NCBI GenBank assembly: GCA_019322805.1
Contig: JAHWIC010000021.1
Span: forward strand, 1-25,484
Direction of reading: 5' to 3'
Length of the DNA stretch: 25,484 nt
Origin: Candidatus Woesearchaeota archaeon
Lineage (GTDB): Archaea > Nanobdellota > Nanobdellia > Woesearchaeales > JAHWIC01
This document shows positions 1-6,819 of this stretch, piece by piece. A model generated the notes under the pieces. The model was not told where the DNA came from, made no database searches, and saw nothing but the letters and a program-made list of their open reading frames with translations. Within the stretch, counting starts at the first letter, position 1. Each line of letters starts with the position of its first letter. The position numbers and the translations under genes are program-made.

Positions 1-317
1 GAAAAGAGAATGAGTACCTTGCTATAATAAAGCTGAATGATAAATCAGTTGCAACCTCTGGTGATTATGAAAGATATTTTGAGCCAGATAAGAAATTCCA
101 TCATATTGTTGATCCAAGAACAGGCTACTCTGCAACAGAATTAATATCTGTAACAATCGTAACTGACACCGCATTAGATGCAGATGCTTTAGCTACTTCA
201 GTCTTTGTTCTTGGACCTGAAAAAGGTTTGGAATTAATTGAAAGCCTGGAAAATGTTGAAGGTCTGTTAATAACAAAAGACAGAGAGATAATAAAGAGTT
301 CTGGGTTTGAGTATTAG
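1..317 (+). CDS. apbE: ApbE-family FAD:protein FMN transferase, C-terminal end (partial)
   Basis: Only the last roughly 104 codons are in the window; the reading frame is open from base 3 to TAG at 315-317 and its start lies outside. The visible part contains VATSGDYERYF, then HHIVDPRTGYSA, then TDTALDADALATSVFVLG. These match the C-terminal part of ApbE/Ftp enzymes, which use Mg2+ and FAD to attach FMN covalently to threonine or serine of flavoproteins such as Rnf or Nqr subunits. The D-A-D-A-L-A-T run is the conserved metal-binding and active-site region. ApbE is usually extracytoplasmic, but the signal region is not visible. The stop codon overlaps the stop of the convergent gene by three or four bases. 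The family call is secure; the target flavoprotein is not in this window. Confidence 0.88.
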   Translation, partial: KENEYLAIIKLNDKSVATSGDYERYFEPDKKFHHIVDPRTGYSATELISVTIVTDTALDADALATSVFVLGPEKGLELIESLENVEGLLITKDREIIKSSGFEY

Positions 318-967
318 TCGTAAACTTTGGGCAATTGTATTCCTGGTGCAATATGTTGTAGAGCAATCTCATCTACTAGGTTTTCTCCAACAGGCCTTTC
401 TTTGTCATACAACACCGCATAATGTCTTGAGCCACCATAAGCTATGTTTCTTCTCAAAACCATTTCACCGCATAATTTTTTTACTGTTGGAGGAAGGGTC
501 AAGTCGTGTTCATCCAGGCTTTCCATACCAAACTCCAAATGCGCTACAGCACTATAACCAACTGGCCTTGCCCCTCCATTTGTGGGAGAAGATATCCATA
601 AGGCTGCCCTTGCCAATGGTTCATCTTTCTGGTCGAATACAACAATAACATGAGGGCAAGGTCTTCTCTCACCATTAGGAGGCGCCTCATATATTTTCCT
701 TGGATCAGGTCTTGCATAATCCAGAATCGTTCTCTGTTCATTGGCGTGCTCTAATGCCTTGTAAACCTCCGAGCCAAGCAATCCTAAATCTCCCAATGCA
801 TCATCTAAACCAGCTAAAGGGTACCCTTCTCCTTCGGTCTCAGGCCTTCTGCTAAAATTTATTCCTAAGACTACTTGGTACCTCTCCCTTATAAGGTCCT
901 GTCTTGCTAATTCCTCTTCAGTCATTTCTTGTAATGACGGCATTTTATTAATAAATCGCTTCATCAT
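314..967 (-). CDS. hypothetical protein, 217 aa
   Basis: I do not recognise this family. The 217-residue product is soluble: no signal peptide or membrane helix is visible. The N-terminal half is rich in Glu, Arg and Leu, with LAGLDDALGDLGLLG, and looks helical. The C-terminal half has a hydrophobic strand HVIVVFD, a Pro/Gly-rich stretch around PTNGGARPVGYSAVAHLEFG, and a conserved-looking patch MVLRRNIAYGGSRHYAVLYD. The start is one of two adjacent Met codons (967 or 964). An AT-rich TATA-like sequence shared with the divergent regulator lies near 1020-1028, which would give a short leader. It ends tail to tail with ApbE. The long open frame, with codon use like its neighbours, supports a real gene. 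Confidence 0.7.
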   Translation of the reverse strand: MMKRFINKMPSLQEMTEEELARQDLIRERYQVVLGINFSRRPETEGEGYPLAGLDDALGDLGLLGSEVYKALEHANEQRTILDYARPDPRKIYEAPPNGERRPCPHVIVVFDQKDEPLARAALWISSPTNGGARPVGYSAVAHLEFGMESLDEHDLTLPPTVKKLCGEMVLRRNIAYGGSRHYAVLYDKERPVGENLVDEIALQHIAPGIQLPKVYD

Positions 968-1020
968 TTTAAATAAATTTCTACACTTTTCCTGAACAAA
1001 ATAGCAAAAAAACGATAAAT

Positions 1021-1032
1021 CTTATAAATTAG
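1021..1032. promoter_or_regulatory. TATA-like element between divergent genes
   Basis: CTTATAAATT sits about 35-40 bases before the AsnC/Lrp start at 1063. Read on the other strand it is AATTTATAAG, about 55 bases before the unknown minus-strand gene. One AT box may serve both directions. No clear Shine-Dalgarno sequence precedes either start. Confidence 0.45.
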
Positions 1033-1062
1033 TTCACTTTCTCAACAGAAATAAACAAAAAA

Positions 1063-1509
1063 ATGAACAAAGAAATAGATGAAATCGATAAGAAAATTGT
1101 GAACCTTATGCTTTTTGACGCAGATATTACGAACCGCGAGTTAGCAACTAAATGCAAAATAGCTTTAGGCACAGTAAACAACAGAATAAAGAAATTAAAA
1201 AAACTTGGAATAATAAAGAAAAAAACAATCATTGTTGATTATGAAAAACTGGGTTATGTTATTGAGGTATTGATCGACGTAAAAATCAAGAAAGGCGGTT
1301 TCTACGAGCTAGCTAAGAAATTGGTTGCAGACCCAAATGTATTTAGGGTTGTTGACATGACCGGTGATTTTGATGCTGAGGTCTTAGCAAGATTCCACAC
1401 AAGAAGGCAGTTAGATAATTTTGTAAAAAAACTACAGCAGCATCCAGCTGTTGAAAACACAAGAACAAGGCTGATACTTAATATATACAGAGAAAAAGAA
1501 ATAAAATAA
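1063..1509 (+). CDS. Lrp/AsnC-family transcriptional regulator (paralogue 1)
   Basis: A DNA-binding regulator of the feast/famine (Lrp/AsnC) family, 148 aa, the family's usual length. Residues 1-55 form the AsnC-type winged helix-turn-helix, with D-x-x-D-x-K-I-V-x-L-M, ITNRELATKCKIALGTVNNRI and LGIIKKK. Residues 65-145 form the RAM (amino-acid-binding, oligomerising) domain, with VFRVVDMTGDFDAEVLARF and TRLILNI. It is clearly paralogous to the regulator at 3095: both share DYEKLGY, DMTGDFDA, LARF and RxILNI, and both are 148 aa. It lies tail to tail with glutamine synthetase, with only two bases between the stops. A role in nitrogen or amino-acid control is inferred from this position; the effector is unknown. 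Confidence 0.93.
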   Translation: MNKEIDEIDKKIVNLMLFDADITNRELATKCKIALGTVNNRIKKLKKLGIIKKKTIIVDYEKLGYVIEVLIDVKIKKGGFYELAKKLVADPNVFRVVDMTGDFDAEVLARFHTRRQLDNFVKKLQQHPAVENTRTRLILNIYREKEIK

Positions 1510-1511
1510 AA

Positions 1512-2858
1512 TCAGGTTGTCTCAAAATACTTATTAAGCTCCCACTTTGTTACCTGGATTCTATAATCATCATATTCCTGCTTCTTTGCCAGCATATAGG
1601 TCTGATAAGTGTGTGGTCCAAGCGCTTCTTGCACAACTTTATCTTGCTTTAATGCAAGCATTGCTTCCCCTAATGAAGCAGGCAAGGTCTCTATGCCAAG
1701 CTTTGTCAGCTTTGTTTCATCAAACTCGTATACATCCTCTTCAACTGGCTCAGCTGGCGTCATTTTTTTCTTTATACCTTCAAGGCCGGCCTTAAGCATA
1801 ACTGCAAATGCTAAGTAGGGGTTGCAGCTTGGATCAGGGCACCTAAGCTCACACCTCGTTGCAGATTCTCTTCCAGGACTATACCTTGGGATCCTGATTA
1901 AAGCAGACCTATTGATCTGAGCCCAGCAGATATATACTGGAGCTTCATAACCCGGTGTTAATCTTTTGTAAGAATTAACTGTTGGTGCAGTTATTGCTGA
2001 CATTGCTTTTATATGGGATAGCTGGCCAGCAATAAAGCTTTTAGCAATATCCGACAGTTTGTACTTATCATCAGCATCAAAGAATGCATTCTTCTTTGTC
2101 TTTATGTCAAAAAGACTTTGATGGACATGCATTCCTGAGCCATTTACACCAAACAAAGGTTTTGGCATAAATGTCGCGTATAGATCATGTTTATTTGCAA
2201 TTGATTTAACAACATGCTTAAAAGTTATTGCATTATCCGCTGTCTTTAAAGCAGGGCCGTACTTAAAATCAATCTCATGCTGTCCTGGTGCAACCTCATG
2301 ATGCGACATCTCTACTTCCAAGCCCATTGATTCCAAAGCAAAGATAATGTCTTTCCTAACCTGTGCAGCTAAGTCCCTTGGAGAGAAATCAAAATAACCT
2401 GCAACATCATGCGTAACTGGTTTTATTTCTCCGCCTTCCTGAGGCTTAAACAAGAAGAACTCTAACTCAGGGCCTACATTAAACTCAAAGCCAAGTTCCT
2501 CAGCCTCAGCCAAAGCTCTCTTTAGTATATACCTTGGATCACCTTCAAATGGTTTGCCATCTGGTGTAAACACATCACATATAAGCCTCGCAGTTGATTT
2601 ACTTGTTGACTCCCATGGCAAAACAGCATAAGTTTCAGGGTCTGGCTTCAAAAACATGTCACTCTCACAAATCCTTGTAAATCCTTCTATCGAACTTCCA
2701 TCAAACCAGATTCCCTTTTCAAATGCCTCTTCAAGCCTCTCAACAGGTATATTGACACTCTTCACCATACCATGCAGATCTGTAAACTGCAGTTGTATAA
2801 ACTTCACATTATCTTCTGCTGCCTTATCTAAGACTTGCTTTGTTAGGTTTTCTTTCAT
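1512..2858 (-). CDS. glnA: glutamine synthetase, type I
   Basis: Catalyses ATP-dependent formation of glutamine from glutamate and ammonium, in the cytoplasm as a dodecamer. The 448 residues match GSI length. Visible signatures are WFDGSSIEGF near the N terminus, VGPELEFFLF (metal site), HHEVAPGQHEIDF, the ATP-binding KPLFGVNGSGMHVHQS, and RxPRY followed by GRESATRCELRCPDPSCNPYLA. The C-terminal adenylylation tyrosine motif of proteobacterial enzymes is not evident, as in GSI-alpha types. I chose the ATG at 2858: GGTGAT (2863-2868) lies four bases upstream, and the TATA box near 2892-2899 predicts transcription starting near 2869, downstream of the alternative ATG at 2876. It is flanked by two AsnC/Lrp genes, which suggests local control. 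Confidence 0.97.
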   Translation of the reverse strand: MKENLTKQVLDKAAEDNVKFIQLQFTDLHGMVKSVNIPVERLEEAFEKGIWFDGSSIEGFTRICESDMFLKPDPETYAVLPWESTSKSTARLICDVFTPDGKPFEGDPRYILKRALAEAEELGFEFNVGPELEFFLFKPQEGGEIKPVTHDVAGYFDFSPRDLAAQVRKDIIFALESMGLEVEMSHHEVAPGQHEIDFKYGPALKTADNAITFKHVVKSIANKHDLYATFMPKPLFGVNGSGMHVHQSLFDIKTKKNAFFDADDKYKLSDIAKSFIAGQLSHIKAMSAITAPTVNSYKRLTPGYEAPVYICWAQINRSALIRIPRYSPGRESATRCELRCPDPSCNPYLAFAVMLKAGLEGIKKKMTPAEPVEEDVYEFDETKLTKLGIETLPASLGEAMLALKQDKVVQEALGPHTYQTYMLAKKQEYDDYRIQVTKWELNKYFETT

Positions 2859-2889
2859 TATATCACCAAAAAGCATAAGAAATCAAATC

Positions 2890-2901
2890 ATTTATATATT
2901 T
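2890..2901 (-). promoter_or_regulatory. glnA promoter TATA box
   Basis: On the minus strand this reads as AATATATAAATG. A start site about 25 bases downstream falls near 2869. That gives an approximately 11-base leader containing GGTGAT before the ATG at 2858. Confidence 0.6.
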
Positions 2902-2945
2902 TTCCTAAAAATTAAGTGATAAATGCTCAAAAATAACTAAAAAGA

Positions 2946-3046
2946 TAAACAAATGTTTAATATAACTAGAAATCTAATCAAATGTATTAAACAAATGTTA
3001 ATTTAAACATCAAGTATAAGAATTTCAATAAAAACTAAACAAATAT
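2946..3046. promoter_or_regulatory. candidate AsnC/Lrp operator sites between glnA and the second regulator
   Basis: The divergent intergenic region holds TAAACAAATGTT at 2946-2957 and again at 2988-2999, exactly 42 bases apart (about four helical turns). A weaker copy, TAAACAAATAT, is at 3036-3046. The first copy extends to TAAACAAATGTTTA, a near-palindrome with arms TAAACA and TGTTTA. Symmetric, phased sites are typical of multimeric Lrp/AsnC proteins, so autoregulation and control of glnA are inferred. No binding evidence is available. Confidence 0.45.
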
Positions 3047-3059
3047 ACAAAAAAACCGA

Positions 3060-3072
3060 AAAATTTAAATAT
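3060..3072 (+). promoter_or_regulatory. TATA box and BRE of the second AsnC/Lrp gene
   Basis: CCGAAAAATTTAAATA has a purine-rich BRE-like element followed by TTTAAATA. It sits about 27 bases before the ATG at 3095, so the message is probably leaderless. A very similar sequence precedes the gene at 6625. Confidence 0.6.
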
Positions 3073-3094
3073 ATGTATGATATTTATCAATTAT

Positions 3095-3541
3095 ATGAAA
3101 CTAGACGATTTAGATAAGAACATTTTAAGCGTACTTCTTGATGATTCAAGGTTATCCTACAGGCAGATTGCTAAAAAAACAGGTGTTTCTGTTGCTACAA
3201 TAATGAATAGGGTAAATAGCCTGAGTAAAGAAGGCATCATAAAAAAATACACCGCCTTACTTGACTATGAAAAGCTTGGCTATGATGTTGAGGTTATGAT
3301 TGAAGTAAGGATAGCAAAAGGAAAATTAATAGAAGTTGAAAAGCAGATTGCTACTAACCCAAGCGTGTTTGCAGTTTATGATATGACTGGTGATTTTGAC
3401 GCAGTTATCTTAGCAAGATTCCCTAACAGAAGAAAGATGGATTCCTTTCTAAAGAAGATACAAACACTTGACTTTGTTGAGCGCACAAACACAAGGATCA
3501 TATTAAACATAATAAAAGAAAAACAGGTTGGCATTATTTAA
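3095..3541 (+). CDS. Lrp/AsnC-family transcriptional regulator (paralogue 2)
   Basis: Second feast/famine regulator, 148 aa from the chosen start. The winged helix-turn-helix spans residues 1-55, with LDDLDKNILSVLL, YRQIAKKTGVSVATIMNRV and EGIIKKY. The RAM domain follows, with VFAVYDMTGDFDAVILARF and TRIILNI. An upstream in-frame ATG at 3077 is rejected because the TATA box at about 3063-3072 would place transcription initiation at the ATG at 3095. It is divergent from glnA across a region with repeated near-palindromes and is followed 12 bases later by a small membrane-protein gene, probably co-transcribed. It shares many identical blocks with the regulator at 1063, implying a duplication or an old paralogue pair bracketing glnA. 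Confidence 0.93.
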   Translation: MKLDDLDKNILSVLLDDSRLSYRQIAKKTGVSVATIMNRVNSLSKEGIIKKYTALLDYEKLGYDVEVMIEVRIAKGKLIEVEKQIATNPSVFAVYDMTGDFDAVILARFPNRRKMDSFLKKIQTLDFVERTNTRIILNIIKEKQVGII

Positions 3542-3553
3542 GGAGGTTGAAAA

Positions 3554-3778
3554 ATGGCAAGGATAATGAAAGGTATTGGAGCAGCTGGGTCTTTGGTTGT
3601 TGGACTTGTAGCATCTGTCATATTGATAGTGATGGGGCTGATATACTTTGTGATAGCTCTGGCAATTGTTAAGTTTGGGGCTGGATTACTTGGCTATATT
3701 GTTGATGCAAACTGGGCAGTGTTATCAGCAAGCTTGATCTCAGTAGGCTCGATGGTTGGCTCTGCTGTTAAGAAGTAA
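3554..3778 (+). CDS. small two-helix membrane protein
   Basis: A 74-residue hydrophobic protein of unknown function. A strong Shine-Dalgarno sequence, AGGAGGTTGA (3541-3550), ends just before the ATG at 3554, so translation is well supported. Residues about 8-40 form one long or two closely spaced hydrophobic segments, including LVVGLVASVILIVMGLIYFV. Another mildly hydrophobic Gly/Ser-rich segment runs from about 42 to 70. It ends in basic KK. The gene follows the AsnC/Lrp regulator within 12 bases and is probably in its operon. Size and topology resemble holins or small channel or regulatory membrane proteins, but no family signature is visible. Confidence 0.8.
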   Translation: MARIMKGIGAAGSLVVGLVASVILIVMGLIYFVIALAIVKFGAGLLGYIVDANWAVLSASLISVGSMVGSAVKK

Positions 3779-3819
3779 ATATCAATTAAAAATTATCATT
3801 AGAAAAAATATATAATTAT

Positions 3820-4022
3820 GAAAATTTCTTTCTGTCTCAAGTTAAAGGAATTTTCATCTGCTTTCTTTCCTTTAATGCGCACTTAAAGGAACAGCAGCAG
3901 ATGATTTTTGCTTTAAAAAAGAGAAGAAAGCAAAAATCAGATTGTTGCCGAGCGAAGCGAGCGCAACTAGGAAATCCCTGATTTCCGTTTATTTTTTGTT
4001 TTTATTGATTTTTTAAATTGAT
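3820..4022 (+). repeat. intergenic multi-hairpin repeat, copy A
   Basis: This stretch without a gene holds copy A of a three-member element. Hairpin 1 pairs 3820-3831 with 3844-3855 (GAAAATTTCTTT with AAAGGAATTTTC). Hairpin 2 pairs CATCTGCT 3855-3862 with AGCAGATG 3896-3903 and has an inner CCTTTAA/TTAAAGG stem. Hairpin 3 pairs GATTTTTGCTTT 3903-3914 with 3927-3938. Neighbouring hairpins share a base and so abut directly. This copy alone has an extra segment at 3944-3987, with a GTTGC/GCAAC stem around GAGCGAAGCGAGC and a GGAAATC/GATTTCC stem. It ends in a T-rich tail ending TTTTTTAAATTGAT, nearly identical to copy B. It lacks the upstream part present in B and C. Confidence 0.85.
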
Positions 4023-4057
4023 TCTTAAAGATGCATTTGTTATTCCTGTAACGCAAT

Positions 4058-4070
4058 GTTTTTAAATAGC
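4058..4070 (+). promoter_or_regulatory. TATA box of aspartate-semialdehyde dehydrogenase gene
   Basis: GTTTTTAAATAG lies about 33 bases before the ATG at 4100. A GGTGA Shine-Dalgarno sequence (4089-4093) sits six bases before that ATG. Confidence 0.55.
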
Positions 4071-4099
4071 CTCTTGTTCTGCTGACTTGGTGAATTATT

Positions 4100-5182
4100 A
4101 TGGACAAACTAAAAGCAGGAGTAATTGGCGCAACTGGAATGGTTGGCCAGAATTATGTAAGATTATTACAGAATCATCCTTGGTTTGATGTTGTTTATGT
4201 AGCTGCATCTCCAAGATCAGCTGGTAAAAAGTATTCAGAAGCTGTTGAAGGCAGATGGGCAATGCCAACACCAATTCCTGAAAAAGTAAAAGACCTAGTA
4301 GTTCATGATGCTTCTAATATAGATGAAGCAAAGGAATGCGATTTTGTCTTTTCTGCAGTTGAAATGAGCAAAGATGAAATCAGGAAAATAGAGAATGAGT
4401 ATGCTGCTAATGACATTCCAGTTGTATCTAACAACTCTGCACATAGATGGACAGACAATGTGCCTATGCTAATACCTGAGATTAATCATGAGCATATTAA
4501 CATAATACCTGAGCAAAAGAAAGCCAATGGATGGAATAAAGGTTTTGTAGCAGTAAAGCCGAACTGTTCTTTGCAGAGCTACATGACTCCAATCTATGCC
4601 CTGATTAAGGCTGGGTATGAAGTTAAGGAAATGATTATTTCCACAATGCAGGCTATTTCAGGAGCTGGAAAAACATTCAAAACATTCCCTGAAATAATTG
4701 ACAATGTCATCCCTTACATTGGCGGAGAGGAAGAAAAATCAGAGAAAGAGCCTTTGAAAATTCTAGGTAAGATTGAAAATGGCAAGTTTGTAAATGATGA
4801 CTCAATAAAGATATCAGCTCATTGCAACAGAGTTGCAGCTAGTGACGGCCATATGGCATGTGTTAGCATTAAGTTCGGTGACAAAAAACCAACTGTAGAA
4901 GAAATCAAGAAGATATGGAATGAATTTTCTTCAGTTCCGCAAGAGCTTAAGTTACCATTTGCACCTGAGAAAGCAATTATCTACTTAGAAGATGATAACA
5001 GGCCTCAGACTAAATTAGACAGAGATAATGACAAAGGAATGGCTGTAACTGTAGGCAGAGTAAGGCCCTGCAATGTATTTGACATAAGGTTTGTCGGCCT
5101 TAGCCATAACACAGTTAGAGGAGCAGCAGGCGGCGGAATCCTTAATGCTGAATTGTTGAAAGCAAAAGGATTCCTTGGTTAA
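4100..5182 (+). CDS. asd: aspartate-semialdehyde dehydrogenase
   Basis: Reduces L-4-aspartyl phosphate to aspartate semialdehyde with NADPH, the branch point to threonine, methionine and lysine. The 360 residues fit the archaeal/fungal-type enzyme. The NADP-binding loop GATGMVGQ is at residues 10-17. The catalytic cysteine is in KPNCSLQ (Cys156), and the substrate-binding arginine and catalytic histidine are in NRVAASDGHM. SNNSAHRW and GAGGGI are also typical. No aspartate kinase or other pathway genes lie beside it, so it stands alone. It has its own TATA box and a GGTGA ribosome-binding site. It is bracketed by two copies of the hairpin repeat, copy A upstream and copy B downstream. Confidence 0.95.
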   Translation: MDKLKAGVIGATGMVGQNYVRLLQNHPWFDVVYVAASPRSAGKKYSEAVEGRWAMPTPIPEKVKDLVVHDASNIDEAKECDFVFSAVEMSKDEIRKIENEYAANDIPVVSNNSAHRWTDNVPMLIPEINHEHINIIPEQKKANGWNKGFVAVKPNCSLQSYMTPIYALIKAGYEVKEMIISTMQAISGAGKTFKTFPEIIDNVIPYIGGEEEKSEKEPLKILGKIENGKFVNDDSIKISAHCNRVAASDGHMACVSIKFGDKKPTVEEIKKIWNEFSSVPQELKLPFAPEKAIIYLEDDNRPQTKLDRDNDKGMAVTVGRVRPCNVFDIRFVGLSHNTVRGAAGGGILNAELLKAKGFLG

Positions 5183-5230
5183 TTATTTTTTATTTTTATC
5201 ATTGATTTCTTATCATTAGGTTAAATTTCA

Positions 5231-5443
5231 GCATTCGGAATTAGTTGTGCAGTTGCTCGTTTTTTATCACTTTAATCTAAACTTAAAAACAATTAAATCT
5301 GAAAATTCCCTTCACAACCAATATAAAGGAATTTTCATCTTATTCTGTTTCTTAAAGAAACAGAAGCAGATGATTTTTGCTTTAAACAAAAGAAGAGAGC
5401 AAAAATCGGATTTATTTTTCGTTTTATTGATTTTTTAAATTGA
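5231..5443 (+). repeat. intergenic multi-hairpin repeat, copy B
   Basis: Second copy of the element. Hairpin 1 is GAAAATTCCCTT 5301-5312 with AAAGGAATTTTC 5325-5336. Hairpin 2 is CATCT 5336-5340 with AGATG 5368-5372, plus an inner perfect stem TTCTGTTTC 5343-5351 with GAAACAGAA 5357-5365. Hairpin 3 is GATTTTTGC 5372-5380 with GCAAAAATC 5399-5407. The upstream part, about 5240-5300, aligns with copy C (AGTTGTGCA and CTTAAAAACAATTAA). The T-rich tail matches copy A and supplies the last codons and stop of the convergent methyltransferase. A 63-codon open frame across it is treated as a by-product of the repeat. Confidence 0.85.
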
Positions 5444-5932
5444 TGATTTTTGTGCCAGAAATATCAAATCTTTTTCTTCTTCTATCTCATTCTTTATTTC
5501 GAACAGTTGTTTGATTTTACTCTTAATTAATTCAGCCTTCGGCGATTTCTTTAGAAATGTAAGAACAAATTTATCCTTACCAACCCTTTTAATCTCACTC
5601 AAACCTTTCTCAATATCCTCAAAGTTCTGTATAGCTGTAATAGAAATAACATAATCAAAATAATCATCAGGATAAGGAATCTTTTCAGCAGGAGCTATCT
5701 TATACTTTATTTTATCCTTCTGCCTTGCTCTAGCAATTAACTTTGGAGCAGGATCAACACCAAATCTTTTGCAAGACCATGGTTCTGTTGTTAAGCCAGT
5801 TCCGCAGCCAACATCAAGGAGTTTATCCTCTGGATTTGGCTTAAGATATTGTTTAATCAATTCAACCTTCTTAAGCTGCTCTTCTCCATGAAGCTCTTCA
5901 TAGCCTTGTGATATTTCGTCGTAATAAGTCAT
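5435..5932 (-). CDS. class I SAM-dependent methyltransferase
   Basis: A 165-residue Rossmann-fold methyltransferase. Motif I is LLDVGCGTGLTTEP (residues about 38-51), the acidic ribose-binding end of strand 2 is FGVDPAPKLI, motif II/III is KIAPAEKIPYPDDYFDYV, and the post-II region is ISITAIQNFEDIEKGLSEI. It resembles small UbiE/Methyltransf_11-type enzymes; the substrate cannot be told. It is short for the class, with the C-terminal strands reduced to FVLTFLKKS plus a charged tail. The last codons and TAA fall in the T-rich tail of repeat copy B, so the C terminus may have been shaped by the element. It is the last of a minus-strand pair with the 202-residue gene, separated by 25 bases. Confidence 0.88.
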   Translation of the reverse strand: MTYYDEISQGYEELHGEEQLKKVELIKQYLKPNPEDKLLDVGCGTGLTTEPWSCKRFGVDPAPKLIARARQKDKIKYKIAPAEKIPYPDDYFDYVISITAIQNFEDIEKGLSEIKRVGKDKFVLTFLKKSPKAELIKSKIKQLFEIKNEIEEEKDLIFLAQKSSI

Positions 5933-5957
5933 AATATTTTGAAATTAAGATTAGTTT

Positions 5958-6566
5958 TTAACTTTTGCCGTATGCTTCCTTAACATAAGCATCGTCCATA
6001 GTTAATTTACGTGCTGTTTCAATAATAAGTTTATCAGGATTAAAACTTTCACCTTTTCTTCTATATGGGTTATTAGCATATGCACTTGCAATCTTTCTAA
6101 GGGATTCCTCTCTTCCCCACCAAATGTGCCCACCAAGCACACCCAACAGTGCGCCTAAAAAGCCACCCAAAAAACTCCCAGTAAGTACAGCTCCACCAGT
6201 CGCTCCAATAAAAAATGTTATAACCCCATATTCGAATTTAGCTGAACCCATGTAAGTCCTTATTCCTCTTTGAAATGCGGTTTCATCATCATCTTCCATA
6301 ACTAATCCACTATAATAAGCTGCAACAAAGCATGCCATAACTGCATCTCTTTTATCATTAAAATGATAATCCATACCATCATCAAAATTATTGCCGCCTA
6401 AAACATCATCTAAATCAAGTTGTAAGCCATTGTCATACTGCGACCTAACCCTCTCTGCTACCTTTTCGAGAATTTCTTCAGAGTTAGGTAGCCTTGATTC
6501 AAATACAGCATCTGCAAGTCCCATACAAGATTGGAATATCGTTATTATTATAAATCTTTTCATCAC
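5958..6566 (-). CDS. hypothetical protein with glycine-rich membrane hairpin, 202 aa
   Basis: I do not recognise a family. The N terminus (MKRFIIITIFQSC) is mildly hydrophobic and could be a weak signal. Residues about 20-110 are soluble and acidic, with YDNGLQLDLDDVLGGNNFDDGM. A glycine-rich segment at about 115-150 (TFFIGATGGAVLTGSF then LGGFLGALLGVLGG) looks like a two-helix hairpin or glycine-zipper insertion. The end is basic then helical. Start is GTG 6566 or ATG 6563; the TATA palindrome at 6590-6597 predicts a leaderless message starting about there. It is divergent from the small coiled-coil gene at 6625 and upstream of the methyltransferase. Confidence 0.72.
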   Translation of the reverse strand: MMKRFIIITIFQSCMGLADAVFESRLPNSEEILEKVAERVRSQYDNGLQLDLDDVLGGNNFDDGMDYHFNDKRDAVMACFVAAYYSGLVMEDDDETAFQRGIRTYMGSAKFEYGVITFFIGATGGAVLTGSFLGGFLGALLGVLGGHIWWGREESLRKIASAYANNPYRRKGESFNPDKLIIETARKLTMDDAYVKEAYGKS

Positions 6567-6589
6567 TCTAAAGTAGTATAAAACCGAAA

Positions 6590-6597
6590 GATTTAAA
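6590..6597. promoter_or_regulatory. single palindromic TATA box serving two divergent genes
   Basis: ATTTAAAT is self-complementary. It lies about 28 bases from the plus-strand ATG at 6625 and about 24-27 bases from the minus-strand start at 6566/6563. Both distances fit leaderless archaeal transcription. The plus-side flank CCGAAAG resembles a BRE and matches the one before the gene at 3095. Confidence 0.6.
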
Positions 6598-6624
6598 TAC
6601 TAGCTATTTTCCTACCATAGTAGG

Positions 6625-6819
6625 ATGAACATACTAAAAAACATTGAATTCAGCAGAATACTGGATCAGTTCAAGAGGCTAAAGAACTGCGTTTCTGAAT
6701 GGATTGTATCTATTGATACTAAGCAGTATGAACTTCACAAAGACATAAAAGAGCTTGATTTCAGGCTTTCTGAATTAGAAGAAGAAATAAGACAATTGAG
6801 GTTTCAGAATGGACGATGA
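6625..6819 (+). CDS. small coiled-coil protein, 64 aa
   Basis: A 64-residue protein of unknown function. Residues 1-30 are mixed hydrophobic and basic (FSRILDQFKRLKNC). Residues about 35-62 form a regular acidic/basic heptad pattern, as in LSELEEEIRQL, predicting a short coiled coil that could dimerise. No membrane segment is visible. It starts at a leaderless-type position 28 bases after a TATA box. Its stop overlaps the next small gene by 11 bases, which suggests translational coupling and a joint role for the two small proteins. Confidence 0.7.
   Translation: MNILKNIEFSRILDQFKRLKNCVSEWIVSIDTKQYELHKDIKELDFRLSELEEEIRQLRFQNGR

Noticed and set aside
307..648. Plus-strand 113-codon frame opposite the 217-residue unknown gene
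   Set aside because: It begins inside the ApbE frame with TTG, has no motif, and overlaps a better minus-strand gene.
2946..3076. CRISPR-like array suggested by repeated AT-rich units before the second regulator
   Set aside because: The repeats are only 11-12 bases and too few; they fit operator sites better. No CRISPR array or cas gene is seen in the window.
3944..3987. Integration site or origin suggested by the GAGCGAAGCGAGC palindromic segment
   Set aside because: It is a short common hairpin sequence found only in repeat copy A, with no integrase or replication gene nearby.
5247..5438. Open frame of 63 codons across repeat copy B
   Set aside because: It coincides with the hairpin element, has no ribosome-binding site, and its sequence is explained by the repeat. 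Its codon-like divergence from copy C is recorded as a finding, not as a gene.
958..6566. Two unknown proteins (217 and 202 aa) both starting MMKRFI
   Set aside because: The match is six residues only, one M of the second is a GTG codon, and the rest of the proteins show no similarity.
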